Of a DNA stretch of 64,000 nt, positions 8,033 to 15,579 are shown piece after piece (position 1 is the first letter of the stretch; each line of letters begins with the position of its first letter). The position numbers and the translations under genes were made by a program. The stretch is from Streptomyces chattanoogensis (GTDB lineage Bacteria; Actinomycetota; Actinomycetes; Streptomycetales; Streptomycetaceae), in assembly GCF_001294335.1 (NCBI RefSeq), contig NZ_LGKG01000150.1:16118-80117 (forward strand), in the 5' to 3' direction. Under the pieces are notes generated by a model that was not told the DNA's origin, ran no database searches, and saw nothing but the letters and a program-made list of their open reading frames with translations.

Positions 8033-8265
8033 TCAGGCATCCATAGTGGATCGCCCCGTCGAGGACCGGAAGTCGGGCATGCCGAGATGAACGGTGGAGG
8101 GCTTCGCTGCGCGGTCGCGCATGGCTTCCAGTTTTTGCGCGGCGGCGGCCATGGTGGTCTCGATCGCGGCGACCTCGCCGAGCCAGCCCTGGCCCTTGGC
8201 CTCCTGGAGGCGGTCGATGAGGTTGGCGTGGATCTCCTGATCGAGAACGCTGGCCCACGCATCGC
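8033..8265 (-). pseudogene. Inverted remnant of the same recombinase tail
   Basis: The minus-strand reading VLDQEIHANLIDRLQEAKGQ, GWLGEVAAIETTMAAAAQKL and STVHLGMPDF matches the extreme C-terminus of the recombinase family whose preceding section is at 6835-7067 (family pattern: EI-x-NL-x-R-x-x-EA, GWLGEVEGL, LGMPxF). Here it has no upstream part and no start with a ribosome binding site. The two remnants are adjacent halves of one tail but now point in opposite directions. Confidence 0.55.
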
Positions 8266-8460
8266 CCACTAGTGCCGGAAGACGCCGCCCGCGGAAACGT
8301 TGCCAGCGGTCGTGCAGCCTCACAGAGCAGCGTGGCGCACTTCCCACAAGGCAAGCAGGCCTTTTGGCCCCCATGGACAGCGATGGTGCGCACAGAGAAG
8401 TCAGGCCACACTGGGCTTGCTCCGGCGCCGGAGCAGGCTGCTATCCCCCGCCGGCTGCTC

Positions 8461-9261
8461 CTATCGACCCGGCGGCGTCCATGCTGGCGGGCCGGTCAAC
8501 CGCACCGGATCCTGTCCAGGGACCGTCGCCTCGGCGACGGTGATGGGGCGGCTGCCGCTGAAGTACTGGACTTGGACGGACGGCGGCCGGGCGTCAGTGG
8601 GCCCCCGGCGGAGATGCCTCTGAGGGCGCAGGGCTTTGAACTTCGACAGCAACGTCAGAACGCGCAGTTCTTCTGAAGGCCGCACGCGGGCCAATTCCAC
8701 AAGCCAGCGCTGGGCAAGGCCCGGGTCCACGCTGCATGCCTGCAGCATGGCCACCAGGATGTTGGAGGTCACCGGCCGACTGCCGCGCAGAACGGCCCAG
8801 TAGGTGTGGTGGGAGTAGCCGTCGCTGCGGCGCTCCAGGTCACGGAAGCTCAGGCCGCGGAATCGTCGCATGTGGTCCAGGAGCCGGGCCAGCTCTGCCT
8901 CGTTCTTTATCTGCGGCGGGGTGATCCGCTGCGTGCTGGCCCACCGCCTCATGAGGGCAGCGTGGGTGGTATCCACAAGTGAGGTCTCCTGCGCGAGCCG
9001 GAGGTCATCCCACTTGCCGCGCCATGCCGTGGCGTCGGCGCCACAGGCGTGGACGTATCCGTGCACCGTGCGCCAGGTGGGCAGTTTGTGGCCGCTGTGT
9101 GCTTCGGAAAGCGCGGCGGTGCAGACGCCTGAGCGCCGAGACATCTCGGTCAGGCTCGGTTCACCTGCCCTCTCTCTCAGAGAGCGCAGGGCAGAGGCGA
9201 AGTTCACCAGTCGGCGGTCGTGAGTGTCGCCGACGGGCAGGGAGTTCATGGGGCGGGCCAC
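8461..9261 (-). CDS. XRE-type helix-turn-helix regulator with two HTH regions
   Basis: A 266-residue predicted DNA-binding protein. The first HTH is at about residues 20-70 (ALRSLRERAGEPSLTEMSRR, then CTAALSEAHSGHKLPTWRTV), and a second similar region spans about 125-175 (FRDLERRSDGYSHHTYWAVL, then PVTSNILVAMLQACSV). The Arg-rich tail is low complexity. The GTG at 9261 follows AAAGGA by six bases. It lies 57 bases after a small membrane protein gene on the same strand and probably shares its transcript. It presumably regulates element genes; the target is unknown. Confidence 0.7.
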   Translation of the reverse strand: MARPMNSLPVGDTHDRRLVNFASALRSLRERAGEPSLTEMSRRSGVCTAALSEAHSGHKLPTWRTVHGYVHACGADATAWRGKWDDLRLAQETSLVDTTHAALMRRWASTQRITPPQIKNEAELARLLDHMRRFRGLSFRDLERRSDGYSHHTYWAVLRGSRPVTSNILVAMLQACSVDPGLAQRWLVELARVRPSEELRVLTLLSKFKALRPQRHLRRGPTDARPPSVQVQYFSGSRPITVAEATVPGQDPVRLTGPPAWTPPGR

Positions 9262-9318
9262 CGCAGTCCTTTCGTCAGCCCGCGGCCCGGGGCATTGCTG
9301 CCCCGGGCCGGGGGATGG

Positions 9319-9537
9319 TCAGGTCTGGGTGAAGCGACGGCGCAGTTCGGCGCTGACAAGCCCGGCGATGCCCACGATGGTCACGGCCTCCGGGAGCTTT
9401 ACCCCACAGGCGAGAAGTGCGATAAGCGCGCCCAGCACCACGACCAGAAGGACCAGGTCAACCCAGGACAGCCGGGAGCGTGTGCCCGCAGGCTCGGGCT
9501 GGGAGGTACCGGAGTTCTCAGGAAGGATCAGGGACAA
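9319..9537 (-). CDS. Small membrane protein
   Basis: A 72-residue protein with a polar N-terminus of about 23 residues, then a hydrophobic stretch WVDLVLLVVVLGALIALLAC and a second weaker one (EAVTIVGIAGLVSA), ending in RRRF. It probably forms one helical hairpin in the membrane. The start is TTG at 9537 with GGAG seven bases upstream. It leads the two-gene transcript with the XRE regulator downstream. No family is recognised. Confidence 0.5.
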   Translation of the reverse strand: MSLILPENSGTSQPEPAGTRSRLSWVDLVLLVVVLGALIALLACGVKLPEAVTIVGIAGLVSAELRRRFTQT

Positions 9538-10178
9538 GAAGACTCCAAATTCGGGAGACGGCGGATTGCTGTGGACTGGCCCGCCCGGTTGCAGCCGGAA
9601 GGTAGGGCCGTGGTCACGCTACTTCTGTCAACGCACATGCATGGGACGGCAGTTGCCGTACCCAGCACACCTCTCCCTACGGTTCCAGAGCTGCGACATG
9701 CCTCGCACGCTGCATCGTCAGCAAGATTGCGTAGATTCGCCGGAAAACTGGTTGCAGCGCAAGAGCAACAGGGGTTTCCGCAGGTCAAGGGGCGGCCCCG
9801 TCGAGGCGGAGAGAAATCTTGGAATTCGTTGACAGAACACAAAAAACCAACCGCGCTCCGCTTCCGGGTTATTTGCTTCCCGTCGCGTAGGTGTCGCGAA
9901 TAAACCAGAACGACTTCTCTCATCAGGAGTAGGTTTCCGCAGGTCAGAGCGGATTATTGTTCGAGCAGTGTAATTTCCGAACAACTGCAGTTGCTTTTAC
10001 TCGCGCTCCCGGAGAGACTCTTACCCGTTGAGCCCAGCGCGACGAGATTTGCGCGGGCCCCGGGCGACGATCCGTATTGCTGTGGACGCACCAGGGACAA
10101 CTCAAGGGGACCTTCGTTGCAGCGGAGCCCCACCAACTTCTCGGCACGCACGCGTAGCGCGCAGCAGAGGAATCGAAA
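9538..10178. other. Non-coding stretch inside the element
   Basis: About 640 bases between two leftward operons. Open frames exist on both strands but lack ribosome binding sites and codon bias. Base composition drops in 9830-9990, where AT-rich tracts would suit promoters for the leftward small-membrane-protein/XRE pair. No repeat or RNA gene was recognised. Confidence 0.4.
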
Positions 10179-10210
10179 CGTGTGGCCCGGCCGATCGGCC
10201 GGGCCACACG
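10179..10210. terminator. Perfect 32-bp palindrome, terminator of the XRE-NUDIX-murB operon
   Basis: A perfect palindrome with 16-base arms, centred on CGATCG, 74 bases downstream of the 39-residue gene that ends the leftward operon. It has no loop bases in the strict sense, so a four-base loop would form in RNA. Being symmetric, it can act in both directions. Confidence 0.65.
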
Positions 10211-10283
10211 TGCGTCCGGCGCTGGCGCCACAACCAGCACCTTGCCTCAACTGTGACCACAACGGCGGCACAAAGTCGCCCCG

Positions 10284-10403
10284 CTATGGTCGACGTACGG
10301 GGCGACGGCGGCGAGGACCAGACGCTGAAGCTCGGCGGGCCACCCAATGCACCTGGTCAGCAAGCTGCGCCACGGCACGGATCGCCGTTTCCTGCTCTGT
10401 CAT
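10284..10403 (-). CDS. 39-residue basic-tailed small protein
   Basis: A small gene supported mainly by its strong ribosome binding site: AAGGAGA lies five bases before the ATG at 10403. The product starts MTEQETAIRAVAQLADQVHW and ends in an Arg-rich tail (PRRRRPVRRP). It follows the MurB paralogue by 38 bases on the same strand and is the last gene before the palindromic terminator. The N-terminal half could form one amphipathic helix. No family is recognised and function is unknown. Confidence 0.55.
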   Translation of the reverse strand: MTEQETAIRAVAQLADQVHWVARRASASGPRRRRPVRRP

Positions 10404-10441
10404 GGGCTCTCCTTCCGTGTCCTCTGAAGTTCCCTCGTTTT

Positions 10442-11482
10442 TTAGGACCAGTCGCCGAGAAAGTCGACCTCCGGCACGAGGCGTATGCCGGTCCGCTCCA
10501 TGACCCGCCGGGCCACGGTGCCAATGGCTTCGGTGAACGATGCCGAGCTCGAACCCTCGCCGGCGACCAGCGTGTGGTGCAGGTGCGAGATGCGTACGCC
10601 CTCGGCAACTGGGCTGCCGAGAGCGAAGTCCGCCCGCCGCATCAGCCAGCTCGCGCTCACCCTGGTCATGCCGTCGGGAAAACGGTTGAGCGACGCGCCC
10701 TCGTCCTGCAACCACCTAGCCTGGGCTGACGTCACTTCGGGGCTGTAGAAGACACTGCCGACCGTCCGGCGGTCGGCGCCGGGACACCCCAGCACCATGC
10801 CCTTGCCCCTCCGGACGGCCAGCACCGCCTCGGCCGCCTCGGCTGGCGGCACCCGGCTGCCGACCGGCACATCGAGCTGGTCAGCGACCAGGCGGTAGGT
10901 GATCGGGGTACTGAGCGCGGACTTCTGCAGCGCGAAAACCACCGTCAGCAAGGTCCAGCGGCTGGAGCCCTTGAAGATGCTGGTGCGATGCCCCAGCCCG
11001 CACGCCGCCGCGTCCAGGGTGACGCGTCGGCGCGACACCCAGTCCCAGGCCGTCACTTCGACCAGGGTGTCGGAGATCTCCTGGCCGTACGCGCCGACGT
11101 TCTGGACCGGCGTAGCGCCGACGGTCCCGGGGACGCCCGCGAGCATCTCCATGCCGATCAGCCCGTGGCTGAGGACCGTGTCGACCAGGTCAGACAGGGG
11201 ATGGCCAGCCTGCACCTCGACCAGGGTCCGGCCGTCGGCCGCCTCCCCCACGAACCGCACGCCCTTCGTGTTCATCCGCAGCACAGGCGACGAACAGCCC
11301 GCGTCAGCGACCAGTGCATTGCTGCCGGCCCCCAGGCAGGTCGGCGCACCTGGAAAGGATTCGGCGAGTGAGACGAACTCGGGGAAGTCGGCAAGGTCTT
11401 GAAGGTCGGCGTACACCGCCGCCGGGCCTCCGATGCCCAGGGTCGTCTTCTTCGCAAGCGGTAAGCCGTGCGTCACTCGCAT
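10442..11482 (-). CDS. MurB paralogue (UDP-N-acetylenolpyruvoylglucosamine reductase)
   Basis: A 346-residue FAD-dependent reductase of the MurB family, which reduces UDP-GlcNAc-enolpyruvate with NADPH in peptidoglycan precursor synthesis. Seen: THGLPLAKKTTLGIGGPA at the start of the FAD domain, GAGSNALVAD, the active-site region GVPGTVGATPVQNVGAYGQE, VGSVFYSPEV holding the catalytic Ser position (GSFF in type I enzymes), and a final RLVPEVDFLGDW with the catalytic Glu. It looks intact. A chromosomal murB should exist elsewhere, so this is an extra copy on a mobile element. ATG at 11482 chosen because the domain starts there and GAGGGG lies upstream. It is the third gene of the XRE-NUDIX-MurB operon. 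Confidence 0.85.
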   Translation of the reverse strand: MRVTHGLPLAKKTTLGIGGPAAVYADLQDLADFPEFVSLAESFPGAPTCLGAGSNALVADAGCSSPVLRMNTKGVRFVGEAADGRTLVEVQAGHPLSDLVDTVLSHGLIGMEMLAGVPGTVGATPVQNVGAYGQEISDTLVEVTAWDWVSRRRVTLDAAACGLGHRTSIFKGSSRWTLLTVVFALQKSALSTPITYRLVADQLDVPVGSRVPPAEAAEAVLAVRRGKGMVLGCPGADRRTVGSVFYSPEVTSAQARWLQDEGASLNRFPDGMTRVSASWLMRRADFALGSPVAEGVRISHLHHTLVAGEGSSSASFTEAIGTVARRVMERTGIRLVPEVDFLGDWS

Positions 11483-11534
11483 TGACGTCGTATCCCCTCG
11501 ATGGTGATGAGCGTTCCCCGGGTGGGCTGGCCAG

Positions 11535-12017
11535 TCATGCCGCGTGCTGAGCCTCACGCCCGTGCTCCAGATACGCCACGTCTCCCGCGTTCCTGGCCTG
11601 GACGGCTGCCTCGATCCGGCGTGCGAGCCGAGGAATCGTGAGGTCCGCCAGGGCGGAAGCAGGGTGGAAGTCGTACGAGCCGATCTCCGACGACTGCAGC
11701 TGGATCCGCCCCCGCAGCTCTGGCGTCAGGACGCCGCCGTCGAAGATGTAGAGGACCTTGTCGCCCTCCTTCGGGCTGGGGGCCCAGTCCACCGCGAGGA
11801 GTCGCCCAATCTCTGGCTCGATGCCCAGTTCCTCGCGTACTTCCCGGATGCACGCCTGGCGCGGAGACTCGCCGGTCTCGACGTAGCCTCCCGGGATCTC
11901 CCGGTAGTCCTTGTACGTCGGCTCAAGCATCATGATCCGACCCTGATCATCAAAGAACAGCGCACCCGAGGCCATTCTCGGGCGCGCCATCTTCGCCTCG
12001 TGCTCGTTGTCGCTCAT
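11535..12017 (-). CDS. NUDIX hydrolase family protein (Pif-like position)
   Basis: A 160-residue protein with a complete NUDIX box, GGYVETGESPRQACIREVRE followed by ELGIE (G-x5-E-x7-REUXEEXGU), so it probably hydrolyses a nucleoside-diphosphate-linked compound with Mg2+. In pSAM2 the immunity factor Pif is a NUDIX-motif protein that limits redundant transfer, and the same role is possible here from context; I infer this rather than see it. The ATG at 12017 lies 20 bases after the stop of the XRE gene and the gene is followed 52 bases later by the MurB paralogue, so one transcript is likely. A longer start at 12119 would overlap the XRE gene. Confidence 0.8.
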   Translation of the reverse strand: MSDNEHEAKMARPRMASGALFFDDQGRIMMLEPTYKDYREIPGGYVETGESPRQACIREVREELGIEPEIGRLLAVDWAPSPKEGDKVLYIFDGGVLTPELRGRIQLQSSEIGSYDFHPASALADLTIPRLARRIEAAVQARNAGDVAYLEHGREAQHAA

Positions 12018-12036
12018 GCGAACGAGCCTAACCAGC

Positions 12037-13260
12037 TCACACCACGCGCAGCCTCTCCGCCAGGTCGGCAACCGGCTGGCTCGGGCGCCCTCGGGTGCCG
12101 CGGACCCATCCGAGGACAAGATCTCGGCTCATGTAGTGGTGTCTGACCTGTTCGGGCGCGAGCTGCTCGGCTTCCAGCACTGCGGCGAGAGCCTCGTCCG
12201 TACGGTTCCACGCGCTGAGGGCCCGTGCGACCTCCAGGTTGTGCCGCACGCGCCGTTCCACCGGAAGGCCCCTGGTGTCCACCTCGGGCCCGAGTTCCGC
12301 CGCGATCTGCATATCGCCCAGTTCGCCGGCCGTAGCTACCCGGTGGATCGCCACGTTCGTCGGGCCAAAGGCCGTCCACATGTGATTGGCGTCGGCTCCG
12401 AGCCGAGACGCTGCGCTCTCGGCTTCCCGCAGGAACTCCTGAGTGGTCGCTCGGTCCTCCGCTCGGGCCGCCGCCATGGCCCCGGTCAGGAACAGCGTCC
12501 CGTACACGGAGAGGTAGGCCGGCGTCGGCTCGCCGAGTCCCGGTTCGAGGAACCCAGCAGCATCCCTCACGAGCTGCGCAGCCGTCTCGAAGCGCCCCGT
12601 GGAGAGCAGGCAGTGCGTCACGGATCGGAACAGCGACCCAATGATCACGTTGTTGCCGCTCAGCTGCGCCGCGGCAAGCCCCCGGTCTGCTGCCATCCAT
12701 GCCAGCTCGTTCTCGCCGAGCTTGCCGAGCACCATGGCGGCGCCCTGGTAGGTCATGGCGAGCAGACCGTTCGCTTCCTCGCGTTCGCCGTCGGCACAGG
12801 TGCGGGCCACGAGCAGGGCGTCGGCCAGGAGTGGCGGGAGCTGACGGGCTGCGAATCCGTAACGCGAGTCCTGGTAGGCATCCCAGACTTCGCCCACGTC
12901 CGAACGCAGCGCCGCCAGCGTCGGAGGTTCGCCGTCCGCCGGCGTACCGATCAACGGGGTGAGGAGCCGGTAGTCCATGAGCGCTTCGCGAAGGGCGGGC
13001 ACGGTTCGCTGACCGCTGTCCTTGGACCACTCCAGTAGGGTCGGCTCGCCGATCAGGTCTCCGATGGACACGTCCAGCGCGTGGGCGAGCGCCCGGATCA
13101 CCGAAAGGCGATCGAGTTCGATGCGGTTGTTCTCCGCTTTCCCGAGCCAGTCAGCCGTGCGGCCGACGAGTCCAGCCAGTACGTCCTGAGACAGGCCACG
13201 GCGATGGCGGTACCAGGCAACGCGCTCGCCGGTCGTTAGGTGCTGCGTCATTCCTCGCAT
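12037..13260 (-). CDS. XRE-family regulator with TPR-like C-terminal region
   Basis: A 407-residue regulator. Residues about 12-65 form a classic lambda-repressor-type HTH (RVAWYRHRRGLSQDVLAGLV, then GRTADWLGKAENNRIELDRL). The remaining 330 residues are Ala/Leu-rich helical repeats resembling tetratricopeptide repeats, the layout of peptide- or ligand-sensing regulators common in Streptomyces. ATG at 13260 preferred because GAGG lies eight bases upstream; ATG at 13251 is three residues shorter and is preceded directly by GAGGA. It heads the leftward XRE-NUDIX-MurB-small-protein operon and is divergent from a small gene at 13389, with a hairpin between them. Confidence 0.8.
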   Translation of the reverse strand: MRGMTQHLTTGERVAWYRHRRGLSQDVLAGLVGRTADWLGKAENNRIELDRLSVIRALAHALDVSIGDLIGEPTLLEWSKDSGQRTVPALREALMDYRLLTPLIGTPADGEPPTLAALRSDVGEVWDAYQDSRYGFAARQLPPLLADALLVARTCADGEREEANGLLAMTYQGAAMVLGKLGENELAWMAADRGLAAAQLSGNNVIIGSLFRSVTHCLLSTGRFETAAQLVRDAAGFLEPGLGEPTPAYLSVYGTLFLTGAMAAARAEDRATTQEFLREAESAASRLGADANHMWTAFGPTNVAIHRVATAGELGDMQIAAELGPEVDTRGLPVERRVRHNLEVARALSAWNRTDEALAAVLEAEQLAPEQVRHHYMSRDLVLGWVRGTRGRPSQPVADLAERLRVV

Positions 13261-13286
13261 GGCTTCAGCCTCAGCTCAGTTCGGAA

Positions 13287-13317
13287 GGTGACCCCGGAAG
13301 GATTTTCCGGGGTCACC
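13287..13317. promoter_or_regulatory. Hairpin/operator candidate between divergent genes
   Basis: Perfect inverted repeat with 13-base arms, GGTGACCCCGGAA and its complement, around a five-base loop, 27 bases upstream of the XRE gene start. Since both flanking genes point away from it, it is more likely an operator or leader structure than a terminator. Confidence 0.5.
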
Positions 13318-13388
13318 CGGGACCCGCGCCATAGCGTCGAAGGCGTACAGAGTGAGACGCATTGAGACAGCAACAAGGGGGCACGGTC

Positions 13389-13583
13389 GTGGGTCTGACG
13401 GCACGTGAATGGCAAGCGGTGAAGGCTGCGATCAGCGAACTATCCGGCGAGGTGAACGCGTTGTCTGAGCGGGCGCACGATCTCTCGACGACGTTCACGC
13501 AGAGCCCCGCTACCGCTCCAGCTGGTTCAGACGGTCATCGAGGCGAGCCAGATGAGCCCGAATGCCCTCAATCTCCTGCATGA
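13389..13583 (+). CDS. Small acidic protein of 64 residues
   Basis: The GTG at 13389 follows AAGGGG by seven bases. The product begins MGLTAREWQAVKAAISELSG and continues as one amphipathic helix (EVNALSERAHDLSTTF), then a Pro/Glu-rich tail. The tail overlaps by 74 bases the convergent GntR gene, so only the first 40 codons are independent evidence. Function unknown; its place between the XRE and GntR regulators suggests a control role, but this is a guess. Confidence 0.5.
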   Translation: MGLTAREWQAVKAAISELSGEVNALSERAHDLSTTFTQSPATAPAGSDGHRGEPDEPECPQSPA

Positions 13584-13860
13584 TCGCCACGAACTCCGGG
13601 CTGGGCTTGCTGCCCTCTGGCTCCTCGGTCTGGCTCCTCACGAAGTAGCCACGCGTCGAGTCCGGGCGTGCGAGACCTCGCTGCACGAGCAGCTTCAGCG
13701 CCTTCGTCGCAGTGCCCGGGGCTACGTCAAACTTCTCCACGATCGAGCGGACCGCCGGCAGCTTCGCACCCGCCTTGAGCTTGCCTGACTCGATGTCCTT
13801 CTGAAGGGCATCCGCGATCTGCTCGTTCACTCGGCGCGAGTCATCAGCGGTTGGCGTCAT
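13510..13860 (-). CDS. GntR-family repressor (KorSA-like position)
   Basis: A 116-residue GntR-type regulator. The winged helix occupies residues about 10-75: VNEQIADALQKDIESGKLKA, GAKLPAVRSIVEKFDVAPGT and ATKALKLLVQRGLARPDSTR match the GntR pattern closely. The remaining 40 residues form a short helix (IRAHLARLDDRLNQLER), too small for an effector-binding domain, as in YtrA-type and plasmid Kor proteins. In pSAM2 the GntR regulator KorSA represses pra and its own gene. Here a symmetrical site directly upstream and the long rightward transfer operon beyond it fit the same scheme. ATG at 13860. Confidence 0.82.
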   Translation of the reverse strand: MTPTADDSRRVNEQIADALQKDIESGKLKAGAKLPAVRSIVEKFDVAPGTATKALKLLVQRGLARPDSTRGYFVRSQTEEPEGSKPSPEFVAIMQEIEGIRAHLARLDDRLNQLER

Positions 13861-13905
13861 ACGGCGATGCTATCCGCCCCTTCCACCAGCCCAACAGGCA
13901 CGCAC

Positions 13906-13934
13906 AGCACAACTCATTGTGCTGCTTGTAGCAG
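13906..13934. promoter_or_regulatory. Operator candidate of the GntR repressor
   Basis: A perfect palindrome AGCACAACTCATTGTGCT (13906-13923) overlaps a second one, CTGCT-TGT-AGCAG (13922-13934), 46 bases upstream of the GntR start. To the right, TTGTGC and TAGAAC (13918 and 13942) are 18 bases apart and could be a rightward promoter covered by these sites. Confidence 0.6.
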
Positions 13935-14294
13935 TCGTGCTAGAACAGTCTCAGTGCCGGTCATCCCGTTCGGGACGACAGAGAGCAGCGCGACATTGCT
14001 TTGACCTGCACGAATGCGCGATCTGCGCCGCCCGGAGGGCCCCGTGGCACGGGTCCGAAGGAAGCGGTCGTTCCTTGAGTACTCAACAGCGCGACAAATC
14101 AACGGGGCACAAGTCCCCGTCCCCGCAACGGCCCGGGTAATGGCCGCCGGCGGCCACTTAGCGGCAGGCGAACCTGTCCTGCCCCGCGAACCAGCTCTGG
14201 AGAACAGCCTCGGGGATCATCCCGTCATCACTGGCGGGCACCCCCTTCGCTGCCACCTGGTACGCGCCGCCCTGCTGGCGTCAGAGCAGCAACG

Positions 14295-14648
14295 ATGACG
14301 CACCCGATTCTGCCCGGCTCGGGACCGGTGCACCGCGGCAACGGCGCACCGGTAAAAGCCGTGTCCCTGCTTCCTGCGGGAGGTCGGTGTGAACCGACGA
14401 CATACCCAGGCGCCGCCCTGATGGACCGGCCGGCGGCGCCTGCGCAACTTCCGGTCCACCTCTACCTGGACCCGCAGCGCTTGGCACTGCGGCCGGTTGC
14501 CTCCTCCGCCCGTCCGAGCGGTTCCCACGCGGGAGCCGCTCGTACGGGCGGGGCTGAGGGGAGCCGGATAGTCCGGCGGGTGCGGGCCCCGGGGCCGCAA
14601 TCCCCGAGACCCGCGCACAGGCCACCTGAGATGGAGGCAGTCCTGTGA
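14295..14648 (+). CDS. Doubtful 117-residue ORF before the transfer operon
   Basis: An open frame whose TGA overlaps the GTG start of the next gene, which suits translational coupling. Against it: no clear ribosome binding site, weak third-position bias for this genome, and a Pro/Arg-rich product without a recognisable fold. A shorter version from ATG 14421 (MDRPAAPAQLPVHLYLDPQR at its start) looks somewhat more protein-like. A perfect palindrome TGGCCGCCGGCGGCCA at 14141-14156 and an ACCGGTGC inverted repeat at about 14323-14352 lie in this leader region, which may simply be an untranslated leader. Confidence 0.25.
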   Translation: MTHPILPGSGPVHRGNGAPVKAVSLLPAGGRCEPTTYPGAALMDRPAAPAQLPVHLYLDPQRLALRPVASSARPSGSHAGAARTGGAEGSRIVRRVRAPGPQSPRPAHRPPEMEAVL

Positions 14649-14761
14649 AGGACAGTTTCGCATTCCTGATCGTCACTGCGTCGGGCGATCGGGAGATGGA
14701 TGAGTTCCTGCGTCGCGCCCGGCAGGCCGACGGCAAGCGCTCCGGCGGTGGTTCCCGGTGA
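14645..14761 (+). CDS. 38-residue small protein, first coupled gene of the transfer operon
   Basis: GTG at 14645 with GGAGG seven bases before it. The product MKDSFAFLIVTASGDREMDE begins with a short hydrophobic strand and ends Lys/Arg/Gly-rich (GKRSGGGSR). Its TGA overlaps the GTG of the next gene (GTGA), so translation is coupled. Function unknown; such strings of tiny overlapping genes are typical of the start of AICE transfer operons. Confidence 0.55.
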   Translation: MKDSFAFLIVTASGDREMDEFLRRARQADGKRSGGGSR

Positions 14762-14898
14762 GTGAAAGCGCCGAGAAACAGGCCGCGGCCGCGCTCGACG
14801 CGTTCAGTCGCCAGCACATGGAGGAAGCCGAACGCGCAAGGGCCGCAGCCGAGGCTGCGGCGGCTCAGGCGGCTCAGCTCCGGGGCGATGCCCGATGA
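14758..14898 (+). CDS. 46-residue Ala/Glu-rich helical small protein
   Basis: Coupled at both ends: its GTG overlaps the previous stop and its TGA overlaps the next ATG (ATGA). The sequence MSESAEKQAAAALDAFSRQH followed by repeated EA/AQ residues predicts one continuous amphipathic or coiled-coil helix. No family recognised; function unknown. Confidence 0.5.
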   Translation: MSESAEKQAAAALDAFSRQHMEEAERARAAAEAAAAQAAQLRGDAR

Positions 14899-14987
14899 GT
14901 GAGCCCGAACCCCAGCACGACCGCGTACCTGACAGCGCCGAGCCGAAGCTGCCGCTGCCCAGGCGTGAACCCGGCGGATCGCTCTAA
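14895..14987 (+). CDS. 30-residue small protein
   Basis: ATG overlaps the previous stop (ATGA). The short product starts MSEPEPQHDRVPDSAEPKLP and is Pro-rich and probably unstructured. A strong hairpin follows 10 bases after its TAA. Being so short, it is supported only by the coupling arrangement. Confidence 0.35.
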   Translation: MSEPEPQHDRVPDSAEPKLPLPRREPGGSL

Positions 14988-14996
14988 CGCCTCCCG

Positions 14997-15038
14997 CCCG
15001 GGGCGCCCGCACGGCACCTACCGCGCGGGCGCCCCGGG
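14997..15038 (+). terminator. Intra-operon hairpin (attenuator or terminator)
   Basis: Inverted repeat with 14-base arms (14997-15010 and 15025-15038) around a 14-base loop that can pair further (CGG/CCG). It separates the first three tiny genes from the next coupled set and may set their relative expression. Confidence 0.65.
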
Positions 15039-15067
15039 CCCCCTTCCATGGACTCGGAGTACTGCTG

Positions 15068-15208
15068 ATGACGACACACTTCGGCCGCCGACAGGCGGCC
15101 GCCGACACCGATTACCTGGACTACGCCCCCGCCCTGGCTGTTCTGACCAGCTCTACCCAGCAGATCACGGTGGCGCACGACGCGCTGCGGACGGCGGTGG
15201 CTGCATGA
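15068..15208 (+). CDS. 46-residue small protein
   Basis: ATG at 15068 has GGAG ten bases upstream. The product MTTHFGRRQAAADTDYLDYA ... LTSSTQQITVAHDALRTAVA is mostly helical with no membrane segment. Its stop overlaps the next ATG (ATGA), coupling it to the 124-residue gene. Function unknown. Confidence 0.5.
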   Translation: MTTHFGRRQAAADTDYLDYAPALAVLTSSTQQITVAHDALRTAVAA

Positions 15209-15579
15209 GCAAGACCAGGACCCCCGCCGCACACATGCAGGCAGCATCCGAAGCGGTGCGCCAGCACAACCACGCCGCCATGAACGGCGGGTACGACAGC
15301 ACGCCTGAGGTCAGCCGCTCCGTCATCGCCATGGTGGAGATGTGCGCGCGGTTGCAGCAGGCCATCGCCCACATGGATGGGCGTGTGCTCCGCGACCTGG
15401 CAGCCGGAAGGCTCGACCCGGATGACGGGACGGAGCCTGCGGAGCACGCGTACGGCGCCGAGCTGGCGTTCGGGGATGCCCGCCTGGCCCTGGCCACTCT
15501 GCTCGACCTCCTCCGGGAAGCGAGCAGCCACCTGTGGCATCTGGGCATGGTCTACGAGCCCGAGGAGAGCGAGGCATGA
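15205..15579 (+). CDS. 124-residue acidic helical protein of the transfer operon
   Basis: Coupled to both neighbours by ATGA overlaps. The product (MSKTRTPAAHMQAASEAVRQ at its start) is acidic and almost wholly helical, with no membrane segment and no cysteine pair. Its central part, ARLQQAIAHMDGRVLRDLAA, and the C-terminal RLALATLLDLLREASSHLWH look like four-helix-bundle elements. I do not recognise a named family; its constant company with the PycTM-like and Spd-like genes suggests a transfer accessory role. Confidence 0.65.
   Translation: MSKTRTPAAHMQAASEAVRQHNHAAMNGGYDSTPEVSRSVIAMVEMCARLQQAIAHMDGRVLRDLAAGRLDPDDGTEPAEHAYGAELAFGDARLALATLLDLLREASSHLWHLGMVYEPEESEA

Noticed and set aside
8251..8411. 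Minus-strand frame with a cysteine cluster (KACLPCGKCATLLC)
   Set aside because: No start with a ribosome binding site and the frame overlaps the recombinase remnant; too short to call.
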